A stretch of DNA of 64,000 bases from Gymnodinialimonas ulvae (GTDB taxonomy: Bacteria; Pseudomonadota; Alphaproteobacteria; Rhodobacterales; Rhodobacteraceae). The stretch is from positions 1,240,001 to 1,304,000 of the forward strand of contig NZ_JBBIFX010000001.1 of NCBI RefSeq assembly GCF_037543845.1. The letters run 5' to 3'. The position numbers and the translations under genes are program-made. A model generated the notes under the pieces. It had not been told where the DNA came from. It saw only the letters and a list, made by a program, of their open reading frames with translations, and ran no database searches. Each line of letters starts with the position of its first letter. Position 1 is the first letter of the stretch. This document shows positions 41,628 through 49,701 of the stretch, piece by piece.

Positions 41628-42565
41628 GCCGCGTCCGTCTGGTCGGCCGTGCCCCCGGCCTCGGTTTGCACGAAGGCGTCGGCGCACATCCGGGTTAACG
41701 CGCGCACGCGGCCGATATAGGCCTGCCGCTCGGTGACGGAGATCACGCCGCGCGCGTCGAGCAGGTTGAAAACGTGGCTGGCCTTGATCGCCTGGTCATA
41801 GGCGGGGTGGGCCATGATGATACGCTTGGCCGTCTTGGGGTCGTCATGGGCCTGATCGAGGATGTGTTTGCATTCGGCCTCCGCGTCTTCGAAGTGGCGC
41901 AGGAGGATCTCGGTCGTGGCGGTGTCGAAGTTGTGGCGGCTGAATTCCTCTTCGGTCTGGCGGAAGACGTCGCCGTAGGTCAACGGGATTGGCGCGTCTG
42001 GGTCGTTGAAGGGCATGTCCATGACGTGGTCGATGCCAAGCACATACATCGCGAGGCGTTCGAGCCCGTAGGTCAGCTCGCCCGAGACGGGGTGGCAATC
42101 GTGCCCGCCAACCTGTTGAAAATAGGTAAACTGCGACACTTCCATGCCGTCGCACCAGACCTCCCACCCCAGGCCCCAGGCGCCGAGCGTGGGGCTTTCC
42201 CAATCGTCTTCGACGAAGCGGATGTCGTGGATGTCGGTGTCGATGCCAATCGCGCGCAGCGACCCGAGGTAGAGGTCCTGCAGGTCGGGCGGCGAGGGTT
42301 TTATGAGCACCTGGTACTGGTAGTAGTGCTGCAGGCGGTTGGGGTTTTCGCCGTAGCGCCCATCGGTGGGCCGCCGCGAGGGCTGCACATAGGCCGCGGC
42401 CCAGGGTCTGGAGCCGAGCGAGCGCAGGGTGGTGGCCGGATGGAAGGTGCCCGCGCCGACCTCCATATCGTAGGGCTGCATGATCGCGCAGCCCTTCGCG
42501 GCCCAATATGATTGCAGCCGCAGGATGATTTCCTGAAACGAACGGGGGGCGGTTTGATCGGCCAT
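41624..42565 (-). CDS. glyQ: Glycyl-tRNA synthetase alpha subunit
   Basis: 313 residues from ATG 42565, fitting the family length of about 300; an upstream in-frame extension is not conserved. Signature segments are SFQEIILRLQSYWAAKGCAI, QPYDMEVGAGTFHPATTLRSLG, YVQPSRRPTDGRYGENPNRLQHYYQ, GLGWEVWCDGMEVSQFTYFQQ and YGLERLAMYV. It contains the class II catalytic site that activates glycine. It is the first gene of the operon with the DUF6446 gene and glyS, and is divergent from the protease-like gene at 42799. Confidence 0.98.
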   Translation of the reverse strand: MADQTAPRSFQEIILRLQSYWAAKGCAIMQPYDMEVGAGTFHPATTLRSLGSRPWAAAYVQPSRRPTDGRYGENPNRLQHYYQYQVLIKPSPPDLQDLYLGSLRAIGIDTDIHDIRFVEDDWESPTLGAWGLGWEVWCDGMEVSQFTYFQQVGGHDCHPVSGELTYGLERLAMYVLGIDHVMDMPFNDPDAPIPLTYGDVFRQTEEEFSRHNFDTATTEILLRHFEDAEAECKHILDQAHDDPKTAKRIIMAHPAYDQAIKASHVFNLLDARGVISVTERQAYIGRVRALTRMCADAFVQTEAGGTADQTDAA

Positions 42566-42798
42566 GTGGGGCACTCCGTGGCTCGGGTTCGGCGCCTGAC
42601 TAGACCCGCGAACGGCAAGGGTCAACGCGCCGCCTTGCGGGGGTTGTCCCATCTGCGCCACGCCCTGTGGAAAACTATCGCAAAACAGGGTGCAATTGGC
42701 CGAATCCAAAGATAAGTTCGCGGCTGGAGCGCTGCCGGCCCGCCTTCACGGGTCGTGCGCGATGACACGGGTTTAGCAACAGGGTTTCGATAGCACTC

Positions 42799-44625
42799 AT
42801 GGTGAAACGATTTTTGCCGGGCCTTCTGGCCCTTACCTTCGTGGCCGTCTTTGGCCTGACGACCACTGCAACGGCACAGGCGCAGGACCGCGTTTGGGTA
42901 CAGATCGAGGCACACGTGACCCAAGGGGCTGCCGAGGAGCGCATGCGCGCCTACACGCAGCTGGTCGAGAATGTAAACGGGTTTCGGGCGACGACAGGGC
43001 TTTATGCGATTGGCCTTGGCCCCTACGAGCGCGAACTGGGGCAGCTGGTGTTGCAGCAATTGCTGGCGCAGGGGCTGATCCCGCGCGACTCGTTTCTGGA
43101 AGATGGCGACCTTTACGCGAGCCAGTTTTTCCCGGCAGGCGTGAACACACTCGATGGGAGTGAGGCCGTCGTGCCGGACGCCGCCGAAGCGGCGGTGGAA
43201 GAGGAAGAGGTGATCGTCGACGGCCCGGTGGTCGTGGACGAGGGCGAAGAAGAAGTCGCAGCCGTTACGGAAGAGGCCGCACCCGAGCCGGAGGTCGTGC
43301 TGGAAGAAACGCCACAGGAAGCCCGGCAATCCGAGGCGCAGCTGACCCGGGAAGAGCGCGACGCACTTCAGATCGCCCTGCAATGGTTCGGCTTTTACAC
43401 CGGTGGCATCGACGGACAATTCGGGCCCGGCACGCGCGCCTCGATGTCGGCCTATCAGGAAAGCCGCGGCATGGAGGTCAGCGGCGTTCTGACCACGCGC
43501 CAGCGGGCGCAATTGCTTGATGAATACAACGGTGAACTGTCGGCGCTTGGCATGCAGAACATCCTTGACCAGCGCGCGGGCATCCAGATCGACCTGCCGA
43601 TGGCGATGGTGGACTTTGACAGCTACAACTTCCCCTTCGCGCAATACGAAGAGATCAACGACAGCGGCGTGCGGGTCCTTCTGATCAGCCAGCCGGGCGA
43701 CCGGGCGACGCTTTTTGGCCTCTATGAGATCATGCAGACGCTTGAGATCGTGCCGCTCGAAGGCGAACGCCAGCGGCAGGGCGACAGCTTCCTTCTGACC
43801 GGTCAATCGGCCAGCCTGCGCAGCCACACCGAGGCGCGCCTTGTGGGCGGAGCCGTGAAGGGCTTCACCCTGATCTGGGAGCCATCCGCCGATGCGCAGA
43901 TGGAACGCGTCCTGCCGATGATGCAGGCCAGCTTCACCGCCGTCGCAGGGTCGCTGGACCCCGCCGCCGTTCCCGAAGGCCTCGACGAGAGCATCGACAT
44001 GGTGTCCGGCCTGACCGTGCGTACGCCCGACCTGGTACGGACCGGGTTCTTCCTGGATGGGCAGGGCACGGTTTTGACCACGACGGAGGTGGTGGGCCAA
44101 TGTGATCAGATCCTGATCGACAACGTCTACCCCTCGTCGGTCGTCTACCGCGACGATGGTCTTGGCGTGGCTGTGTTGCAGCCCGATCAGGCGCTTGCGC
44201 CGCTTGGCTTTGCGCGGCTTGCAGATGTCCCCGGACGCCTGCGGGCCGACATCGCGGTGGCGGGTTATCCCTTCGGCGGCGCGCTTTCGGCGGCCTCCAC
44301 CACCTTCGGAACGCTGGCCGATCTGCGCGGTGTGAACGGCGAGACCAACGTACAGCGCCTTGAGGTTGCCACCGCCGACAGCGAGGCGGGCGGCCCGGTT
44401 CTGGACGTGACCGGCAATGTGATCGGCATGGTTCTGCCCGGCACCGTCGAGGGGCGCACCCTTCCCGAGGAGGTCACGCTGGCGCTTCGGGCCGATCAAT
44501 TGGTGAGCCTTCTGCAGGAGGCGGGCATCGGGGTGTCGGTGGCACAACCCGCAGGCGCGTTGAATCGCGAGAACCTGAGCCGGGAAGCCGCGGACATGAC
44601 CGTGCGCATCAGCTGCTGGAACTGA
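42799..44625 (+). CDS. Secreted protein with peptidoglycan-binding domain and inactive trypsin-like domain
   Basis: 608 residues. A signal peptide (about 1-29, ending TATAQAQ) is followed by a SPOR-like N-terminal region (30-110; VWVQIEAHVTQGAAEERMRAY) and an acidic linker of about 70 residues. A PG_binding_1 domain lies near 195-240 (ALQIALQWFGFYTGGIDGQFGPGTRASMSAY). The C-terminal half folds like a trypsin/DegP-type protease (about 410-575), but the triad is lost: the catalytic His is Glu430 (LTTTEVV), the Asp is Gly456 (GLGVAVLQ), and the Ser is Ala530 (SEAGGP where GNSGGP is expected). It is probably a pseudoprotease scaffold at the cell wall. A terminator follows. Confidence 0.85.
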   Translation: MVKRFLPGLLALTFVAVFGLTTTATAQAQDRVWVQIEAHVTQGAAEERMRAYTQLVENVNGFRATTGLYAIGLGPYERELGQLVLQQLLAQGLIPRDSFLEDGDLYASQFFPAGVNTLDGSEAVVPDAAEAAVEEEEVIVDGPVVVDEGEEEVAAVTEEAAPEPEVVLEETPQEARQSEAQLTREERDALQIALQWFGFYTGGIDGQFGPGTRASMSAYQESRGMEVSGVLTTRQRAQLLDEYNGELSALGMQNILDQRAGIQIDLPMAMVDFDSYNFPFAQYEEINDSGVRVLLISQPGDRATLFGLYEIMQTLEIVPLEGERQRQGDSFLLTGQSASLRSHTEARLVGGAVKGFTLIWEPSADAQMERVLPMMQASFTAVAGSLDPAAVPEGLDESIDMVSGLTVRTPDLVRTGFFLDGQGTVLTTTEVVGQCDQILIDNVYPSSVVYRDDGLGVAVLQPDQALAPLGFARLADVPGRLRADIAVAGYPFGGALSAASTTFGTLADLRGVNGETNVQRLEVATADSEAGGPVLDVTGNVIGMVLPGTVEGRTLPEEVTLALRADQLVSLLQEAGIGVSVAQPAGALNRENLSREAADMTVRISCWN

Positions 44626-44649
44626 ACCGGCGTTCAGACCCTCAGGACA

Positions 44650-44675
44650 GGCCGGGCCACGCGCCCGGCCTTTTC
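44650..44675 (+). terminator. Rho-independent terminator after the protease-like gene
   Basis: GGCCGGGC (44650-44657) pairs with GCCCGGCC (44663-44670) around a 5-nt loop, followed by TTTTC. It lies 25 bases after the stop at 44625. Confidence 0.9.
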
Positions 44676-44784
44676 ATGTTCCGGTACATGTTATTCTCAG
44701 GCTCCCCTTCCCCTTGCAGCCCCCCGAGATATGTTGCATCCCGACGCGCACATGCGATGCGACATTTGACGGGGCGAGGGCACT

Positions 44785-45774
44785 ATGGCCGACGGCAGCA
44801 GCTTGAATATTGATGCAAATCCGACCGAGGAACTTTCGGTCCGGGACGTCTTCGGCATCGACACAGACATGAAGGTCAAGGGCTTCGCCGAGCGCACCGA
44901 CCGTGTGCCGGAGATCGACAGCACCTACAAATTCGACCCCGATACGACGATGGCGATCCTTGCGGGCTTCGGCCACAATCGCCGCGTCATGGTCCAGGGC
45001 TACCACGGCACCGGCAAATCCACCCATATCGAACAGGTGGGCGCGCGGCTGAACTGGCCGACGGTGCGGGTGAACCTTGATAGCCACATCTCGCGGATCG
45101 ACCTGATCGGGAAGGACGCGATCAAGCTGCGCGATGGCAAGCAGGTCACGGAGTTCCACGAAGGCATCCTGCCGTGGGCGCTGCGCAATCCGGTGGCGAT
45201 CGTGTTCGACGAATATGACGCGGGCCGCGCGGATGTGATGTTCGTGATCCAGCGCGTGCTGGAGCATGACGGCAAGCTGACGCTGATGGATCAGAACGAG
45301 ATCATCACGCCGAACCCGAATTTCCGCCTGTTCGCCACCGCCAACACGGTGGGCCTTGGCGACACGACCGGTCTTTACCATGGCGTGCAGCAGATCAACC
45401 AGGCGCAGATGGACCGTTGGAGCCTCGTGGCGACGCTGAACTACCTCAGCCACGACGCCGAAGTCGCGATCGTCCTGGCGAAATGCCCGCATTACAACAC
45501 CGAGGCCGGGCGCAAGCAGATGAACCAGATGGTGACGGTGGGCGAGTTGACCCGCACGGCCTTCATGAACGGTGAGCTTTCGACGGTCATGAGCCCACGC
45601 ACGATCATCAACTGGGCGCAGAATGCCGAGATTTTCCGCGACGTGGGCTATGCGTTCCGGGTGTCGTTCCTCAACAAATGCGACGAGCTTGAGCGTCAGA
45701 CGGTGGCGGAGTTCTACCAGCGCTGCTTTGACGAGGAACTGCCCGAAAGCGCGGCATCCATGAGCATTGGCTGA
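44785..45774 (+). CDS. cobS: Cobaltochelatase subunit CobS
   Basis: 329 residues, the family length. It is an AAA+ ATPase: Walker A GYHGTGKST (72-80), Walker B AIVFDEYDA (138-146), a sensor region FRLFATANTVGLGD and an arginine-finger region QINQAQMDRWS. With CobT and CobN it inserts cobalt into hydrogenobyrinate a,c-diamide in aerobic B12 synthesis. It may serve a similar role with other CobN-like chelatases. cobT lies 3.9 kb downstream on the same strand. The next gene starts inside its last codons. Confidence 0.97.
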   Translation: MADGSSLNIDANPTEELSVRDVFGIDTDMKVKGFAERTDRVPEIDSTYKFDPDTTMAILAGFGHNRRVMVQGYHGTGKSTHIEQVGARLNWPTVRVNLDSHISRIDLIGKDAIKLRDGKQVTEFHEGILPWALRNPVAIVFDEYDAGRADVMFVIQRVLEHDGKLTLMDQNEIITPNPNFRLFATANTVGLGDTTGLYHGVQQINQAQMDRWSLVATLNYLSHDAEVAIVLAKCPHYNTEAGRKQMNQMVTVGELTRTAFMNGELSTVMSPRTIINWAQNAEIFRDVGYAFRVSFLNKCDELERQTVAEFYQRCFDEELPESAASMSIG

Positions 45775-46075
45775 CGACGCCGCGTCCTCGCGGCCCCGCC
45801 GCCCGGTGGCGTGGTGGGTTCTGTTTACCTTCGTCCTCCTTCTGACATTTCAGACAGCGGTGCCTGTCTACATCGTAATCTCGCAGGGGCTTGCACCGGG
45901 GTTTGACTGGGGCGGTTTCATCGCCGCGTCGCTTGGGTTCATTGCAATCCCCATGCTGTTGGGATGCCTTGGTTTGGTGTGGCGCAGCCGTCGGGGGCTT
46001 GGCTTTTGCATCGTGGCGGTGGCGGTGTATTTCGCCTTGGAGTTTGCCAGATTGACAGCGGCGGTTGGTGCATGA
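45767..46075 (+). CDS. Small membrane protein of unknown function
   Basis: 102 residues. The start is TTG 45767, overlapping the cobS stop by 8 bases; no ATG is available before the first helix. Three hydrophobic helices (about 15-38, 48-66 and 75-97) cover nearly the whole protein. The family is not recognised. The stop overlaps the next gene's ATG by 4 bases (ATGA), so cobS, this gene and the next are in one transcript. Overlap on both ends supports its reality despite the TTG start. Confidence 0.7.
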   Translation: MADDAASSRPRRPVAWWVLFTFVLLLTFQTAVPVYIVISQGLAPGFDWGGFIAASLGFIAIPMLLGCLGLVWRSRRGLGFCIVAVAVYFALEFARLTAAVGA

Positions 46076-47043
46076 AACACGTCGGATTTCTTTGTCTTTT
46101 CAGTGTCTTTGCGATGGGGCCGGTGCAGGCTGGTCCACCGTCTGACGTGCCGCACGCCATGGCACAGAGCCTGTCGGACATTCGCGCTGCCATTGCTTGG
46201 CACGGGGCGGCCTGCGTCATGGGGGCGTCCGAGATCGACACCATGGACGGCCCTGTCTCGCTGAGCGGTCTGGCCGAAGAAACCGGCGTTGCGTTGGAGC
46301 AGATCACGGCCTGGGCCGCCGGGCGTGACGTGGAGCATTCGATTGCCGTGGACGTGCTGCTGCGCGGAGGAGAGCCATTGCGCGACCCGCCCGAGCCGTT
46401 CCTGACGATCCTGCGGCAGGCGCAGGTCGATTGTCAGGACGTTGTCCGCGAACGGCGCATGCTGCAGGCCGCGCTGGATCGGGGGAACGTGCCCGAGCGT
46501 GTGGCGCGCACGCCCGGGGCTTTGCGCACAGAGCTTGATCCCCTGCCCTTCGACTTCGATCGCCTTACGCGCCTGTCCTTCGTTCTGCGCGGTGTCGACG
46601 AGGGGTTGGCGGCAGGCGACTACACGGCGGATATCGAGGCGCTTTTGCAAGCGGTCAGCGGACGCGAGAGGCTGACGTTGGATGACATCGCGCAGATGCG
46701 GCCGCTCTATGACGCTATGCCCGATCCCCCGGCCCCACAATTGCTGTTTTTCGAGCCCATGGCGGCGGATCTTCTGTTGCCCAACCCCGAGACGGCGACC
46801 GACCTCTCAGCGGAAGAGATGGCGGAGGTTCTGGCGCGGTTGGAGGCGGATCCGACCGGCCCTTTCACGCGCTATTTCGTGGGCTTGCTGATCGCCAACC
46901 GCGACCGGCTTCCCGACGATATCGGGTTTTTCTGGAGCGATAACCTCGTGGAGGCGTCCCCCGTTGACCCCGAGGCCGCCACCGTCTTGCCCCAGTGCCG
47001 GCGCGTGGCCGACAGCGCGGCCATAGCCTGCACCGTGCCGTGA
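46072..47043 (+). CDS. Secreted protein of unknown function (cobS-cobT interval)
   Basis: 323 residues from ATG 46072, which overlaps the previous stop. A signal peptide of about 20 residues ends GPVQAG. The mature part is mostly helical and acidic, with five Cys: one near 48 (HGAACVMG), one near 119 (VDCQD), and two or more at the C-terminus (LPQCRRVADSAAIACTVP). No enzyme motif is visible. I do not recognise the family. Disulfide-bonded, periplasmic location is inferred from the signal peptide and Cys pattern. Confidence 0.72.
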   Translation: MKHVGFLCLFSVFAMGPVQAGPPSDVPHAMAQSLSDIRAAIAWHGAACVMGASEIDTMDGPVSLSGLAEETGVALEQITAWAAGRDVEHSIAVDVLLRGGEPLRDPPEPFLTILRQAQVDCQDVVRERRMLQAALDRGNVPERVARTPGALRTELDPLPFDFDRLTRLSFVLRGVDEGLAAGDYTADIEALLQAVSGRERLTLDDIAQMRPLYDAMPDPPAPQLLFFEPMAADLLLPNPETATDLSAEEMAEVLARLEADPTGPFTRYFVGLLIANRDRLPDDIGFFWSDNLVEASPVDPEAATVLPQCRRVADSAAIACTVP

Positions 47044-47110
47044 CGCGGGGCCGGTGGGGCCATGTTTCCCCTAGACCGGACGGCGCGCCGTCGGGCTAGA
47101 TCGGCGCATT

Positions 47111-47587
47111 ATGCTGCGTGTTTTCATGACCCTGTGCGCTATCGGCGCGATGCTTGCGGCCTGTCAGCCGGTCCATGCGCCCGGGCATGCCGTGCCGCTG
47201 CCCGATGGAGAGGTGTGTCAGGTGCTGGGGCCCGACCCGCAGGGCACGCGCCTGCAATGCCCCACGCGCGGCGCCATCATCGCCGACATCCGTGCGCCCG
47301 ACATCAACGAGCAGCTCAACCCCGAGATCGCGCCGGGCGTGAACCTGAGCGACATTCCCGGCGTGCCGAATATCCCGATCATCCCGCAAACCCGCGCCGA
47401 GGCGGAGTGCCGTGCAGGCCAGAACGTACAGGGCCGGGTGCGAGGCGCGGTGGAGGACGCGGTTCTGGACGCCGTGGGCCTTCCGGGCAACACGCTTGGC
47501 ATCCTGCGCCGCAGTCAGGACATCGCGCGCCGGATCGAAGGGCGCCCTGCCGCGCCCGCCAGTCCGGATCCCTGCGACGGGCGTTGA
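47111..47587 (+). CDS. Lipoprotein of unknown function
   Basis: 158 residues. The N-terminus ends in a lipobox, GAMLAAC, so it should be a lipoprotein with Cys18 or so as the anchor. The mature protein has Cys in GEVCQVLG and LQCPTRGAI. A striking middle segment of short Pro/Ile/Asn units follows (DIPGVPNIPIIPQ near 83-95). A C-terminal RGAVEDAVLDAVGL helix completes it. The family is unknown. It is separate from its neighbours by short gaps of 67 and 74 bases. Confidence 0.7.
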   Translation: MLRVFMTLCAIGAMLAACQPVHAPGHAVPLPDGEVCQVLGPDPQGTRLQCPTRGAIIADIRAPDINEQLNPEIAPGVNLSDIPGVPNIPIIPQTRAEAECRAGQNVQGRVRGAVEDAVLDAVGLPGNTLGILRRSQDIARRIEGRPAAPASPDPCDGR

Positions 47588-47661
47588 CGCACCCTTGACC
47601 CTTCGGGCATATGAAACAACCATCGACCTTGGCAGAGTGAAACGGCAGAGGTACGGTATCC

Positions 47662-48033
47662 ATGGGACCCAAGCAGATTGCCCTCGCGACAGGTCTGGCG
47701 TTCGCAGCCGTTCCCACATCCGTCGTGGCCGATCCGGCGCGTGACGCGCTCGCCTGTGCCGGGTTCTGGCAGGCCAATCACCGCTATGAGCAGCAGACCT
47801 TCCTCGCGATCGATGTGGACGATACATGGGCCAGCATGGCGCAGGCCGGGGCCGCCGCCGCGACCCGTTTGGGCGCCACACGGGCGGCAGCAACGGTCGA
47901 GGCCACCGCGCGCGATATGGCGCCGCGGTTGCGAAACTTCCTGAACGGCGGAAACCGGCAGTGGTTCGAAGCCATCTCGCGGCTGTGCAACCGGGTACTG
48001 GACCGCGAACCCGAGCTTGCCCCGTTCCGCTAG
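47662..48033 (+). CDS. Small secreted all-helical protein (two Cys)
   Basis: 123 residues. A signal peptide of about 23 residues ends TSVVADP. The mature domain is about 100 residues, with Cys near its start (ALACAGFWQAN) and Cys near its end (FEAISRLCNRVL). It resembles the product of the gene at 49166 in size, Cys placement and helical pattern. It has no recognised family. The gene lies in the interval between cobS and cobT. Confidence 0.68.
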   Translation: MGPKQIALATGLAFAAVPTSVVADPARDALACAGFWQANHRYEQQTFLAIDVDDTWASMAQAGAAAATRLGATRAAATVEATARDMAPRLRNFLNGGNRQWFEAISRLCNRVLDREPELAPFR

Positions 48034-48080
48034 AACGCCGCGCGATTGACGCTCGCCTCGCTCCGGTCCATCGTCGCGCC

Positions 48081-49022
48081 ATGCCTTATCCCACACCCGA
48101 CGACATCGCCAAAGCCGCCCCCCTGATCGCGCCGCATATCCGCGCAACGCCGATCCTGTCTGTCCCGCCCGAGGCACTGGGCCTTCCGGTTCCGATCACA
48201 CTGAAACTGGAACACACACAGGTGACGGGATCGTTCAAGGTGCGCGGCGCGTTTTTCAACATGCTCACCCGCACGGTGCCCGCGGCGGGCGTCGTTGCGG
48301 CCTCGGGTGGCAACCACGGCGCGGCGGTCGCCCATGCGGCAACGAAACTGGGCCACAAAAGCCGCATCTATGTACCGCGCGCCATCGCCAAGGAGGAAAA
48401 ACTGCGCCGGATGCGGGCGTTCGGCGGCGAGGTGGTGCTGACCGACGGCTCGGTCGCGGAGTGCATGGCGGAATATGCGGCCTATGCCGAAGACAGCGGC
48501 GCGCTGTCGGTGCATCCCTATGACAGTGTTCCGACGCTGACAGGTCAGGGCAGTGTGGCGCGCGAGATCGAGGCGCAGACGGGCGGGATCGACACCATTT
48601 TCGTCTCCACCGGGGGCGGTGGTTTGATCGGGGGCGTGGCGTCGTATTTCCGCGACCGGGTCAAGATCGTCTCGGTCGAGACCGAGGCCACCAACACGTT
48701 GGAGCGCTCGTTGCGCGAGGGGCCGGATATCGATGTCTCCGCCAGCGGTGTGGCGGCCGGGTCGCTGGGTGGGCCGCGCCTTGGCATCGACAGTTTCGAG
48801 GCGATCCGCGCCCATGTGGATAAGGCGATCCTGGTGGATGACGCCGCGACCTATGCGGCGGCGCAACGCCTGTGGGACGGGACGCGTTTGGTGGGCGAGC
48901 CGGGCAGCGCGGTGGCGTTGGCGGCGCTGACCTCGGGCGCTTATACGCCTGCACCTGATGAACGGATTTGCGTGCTTTTGTGCGGAGGCAACGCCGAGCC
49001 GGATTGGTTCACCCATCCTTAG
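48081..49022 (+). CDS. PLP-dependent threonine/serine dehydratase (short form)
   Basis: 313 residues from ATG 48081. Fold type II PLP motifs: the Schiff-base Lys in VTGSFKVRGAFFNML, the Asn-Gly loop ASGGNHGAAVAHAA, the phosphate-binding STGGGGLIGG near 175-185, and a C-terminal LCGGNAEP. There is no C-terminal ACT regulatory domain, so it is the catabolic type rather than the isoleucine-biosynthetic IlvA. Possible substrates are L-threonine, L-serine or hydroxyaspartate; the EutB dehydratase of ectoine breakdown is a similar size. Nothing around it points to one substrate. Confidence 0.9.
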   Translation: MPYPTPDDIAKAAPLIAPHIRATPILSVPPEALGLPVPITLKLEHTQVTGSFKVRGAFFNMLTRTVPAAGVVAASGGNHGAAVAHAATKLGHKSRIYVPRAIAKEEKLRRMRAFGGEVVLTDGSVAECMAEYAAYAEDSGALSVHPYDSVPTLTGQGSVAREIEAQTGGIDTIFVSTGGGGLIGGVASYFRDRVKIVSVETEATNTLERSLREGPDIDVSASGVAAGSLGGPRLGIDSFEAIRAHVDKAILVDDAATYAAAQRLWDGTRLVGEPGSAVALAALTSGAYTPAPDERICVLLCGGNAEPDWFTHP

Positions 49023-49165
49023 CGGTCGCTTTCGCGCAACATCAATGGCTTAAGACGGCAGCTGCGCCATTTCCCGCTTTGGCGCTTTTCCGCATTCTGT
49101 TAGCATTTTGTTTAGCGTGTGGGTTTAGGCAGAGCCCACGCAGCACTTTCTTGTAGGGGAAAACG

Positions 49166-49573
49166 ATGCGTCACTACCGGCTTTGGGCCGCCTCTTTTGC
49201 CGTGGCCTTGCTTGCCCCACCCGCCGGGGCCGTCTCGCCGCTGAACTGGCCCGATGAGGGCGCGGAAATGGCGGTGCATTGCGCCGCCGTTCTGTCGGCC
49301 TATGGCTATGCCTATGAATTCGCCAATGATTTGGCAGAGGTTGAGGCGCTGCCGTTTGGCGGGCCGCCCGCCTCCTTGCTGCAGGAAGCCGGTGGCATCG
49401 CCAGCCTTGCGGAAATAGCGGATCGCGCGGCGGGGTTCCAAAGCCACGCGGAAAGTGCCGCAAGAACAAGCTTCTATCCCCGCCTTGTCGGCGACGGCAC
49501 GCCTTATCTGGCCGATGACGGGCGTGAATTGGTGATCGCGGTGCAATCCTGCGTGGATCGTTACGCGCTTTGA
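49166..49573 (+). CDS. Small secreted protein of unknown function (two Cys)
   Basis: 135 residues from ATG 49166, with AGGGGA about nine bases upstream. A signal peptide of about 22 residues ends PPAGAVS. The mature part is about 110 residues, helical, with Cys near its start (MAVHCAAVLSAYGYAYE) and Cys near its end (AVQSCVDRYAL). The placement mirrors that in the product of the gene at 47662. No enzymatic motif is seen. It lies directly before cobT (128-base gap). Confidence 0.7.
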   Translation: MRHYRLWAASFAVALLAPPAGAVSPLNWPDEGAEMAVHCAAVLSAYGYAYEFANDLAEVEALPFGGPPASLLQEAGGIASLAEIADRAAGFQSHAESAARTSFYPRLVGDGTPYLADDGRELVIAVQSCVDRYAL

Positions 49574-49701
49574 TCTGTCGCTGCCGCGCGCTGGTTTCAG
49601 GCCAGGTTCGGGCGAGCTGAGCCGGCTTTATCCGCGCGCGCCCCCCCGCAATTGGCCCACAATCCCTTGCCCTCCCCGCCCCTGCGGTCCACATATCGGA
49701 C

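Noticed and set aside
42622..44547. 641-codon minus-strand frame opposite the protease-like gene
   Set aside because: The plus-strand gene has a signal peptide, recognisable domains and a terminator; the antisense frame has none of these.
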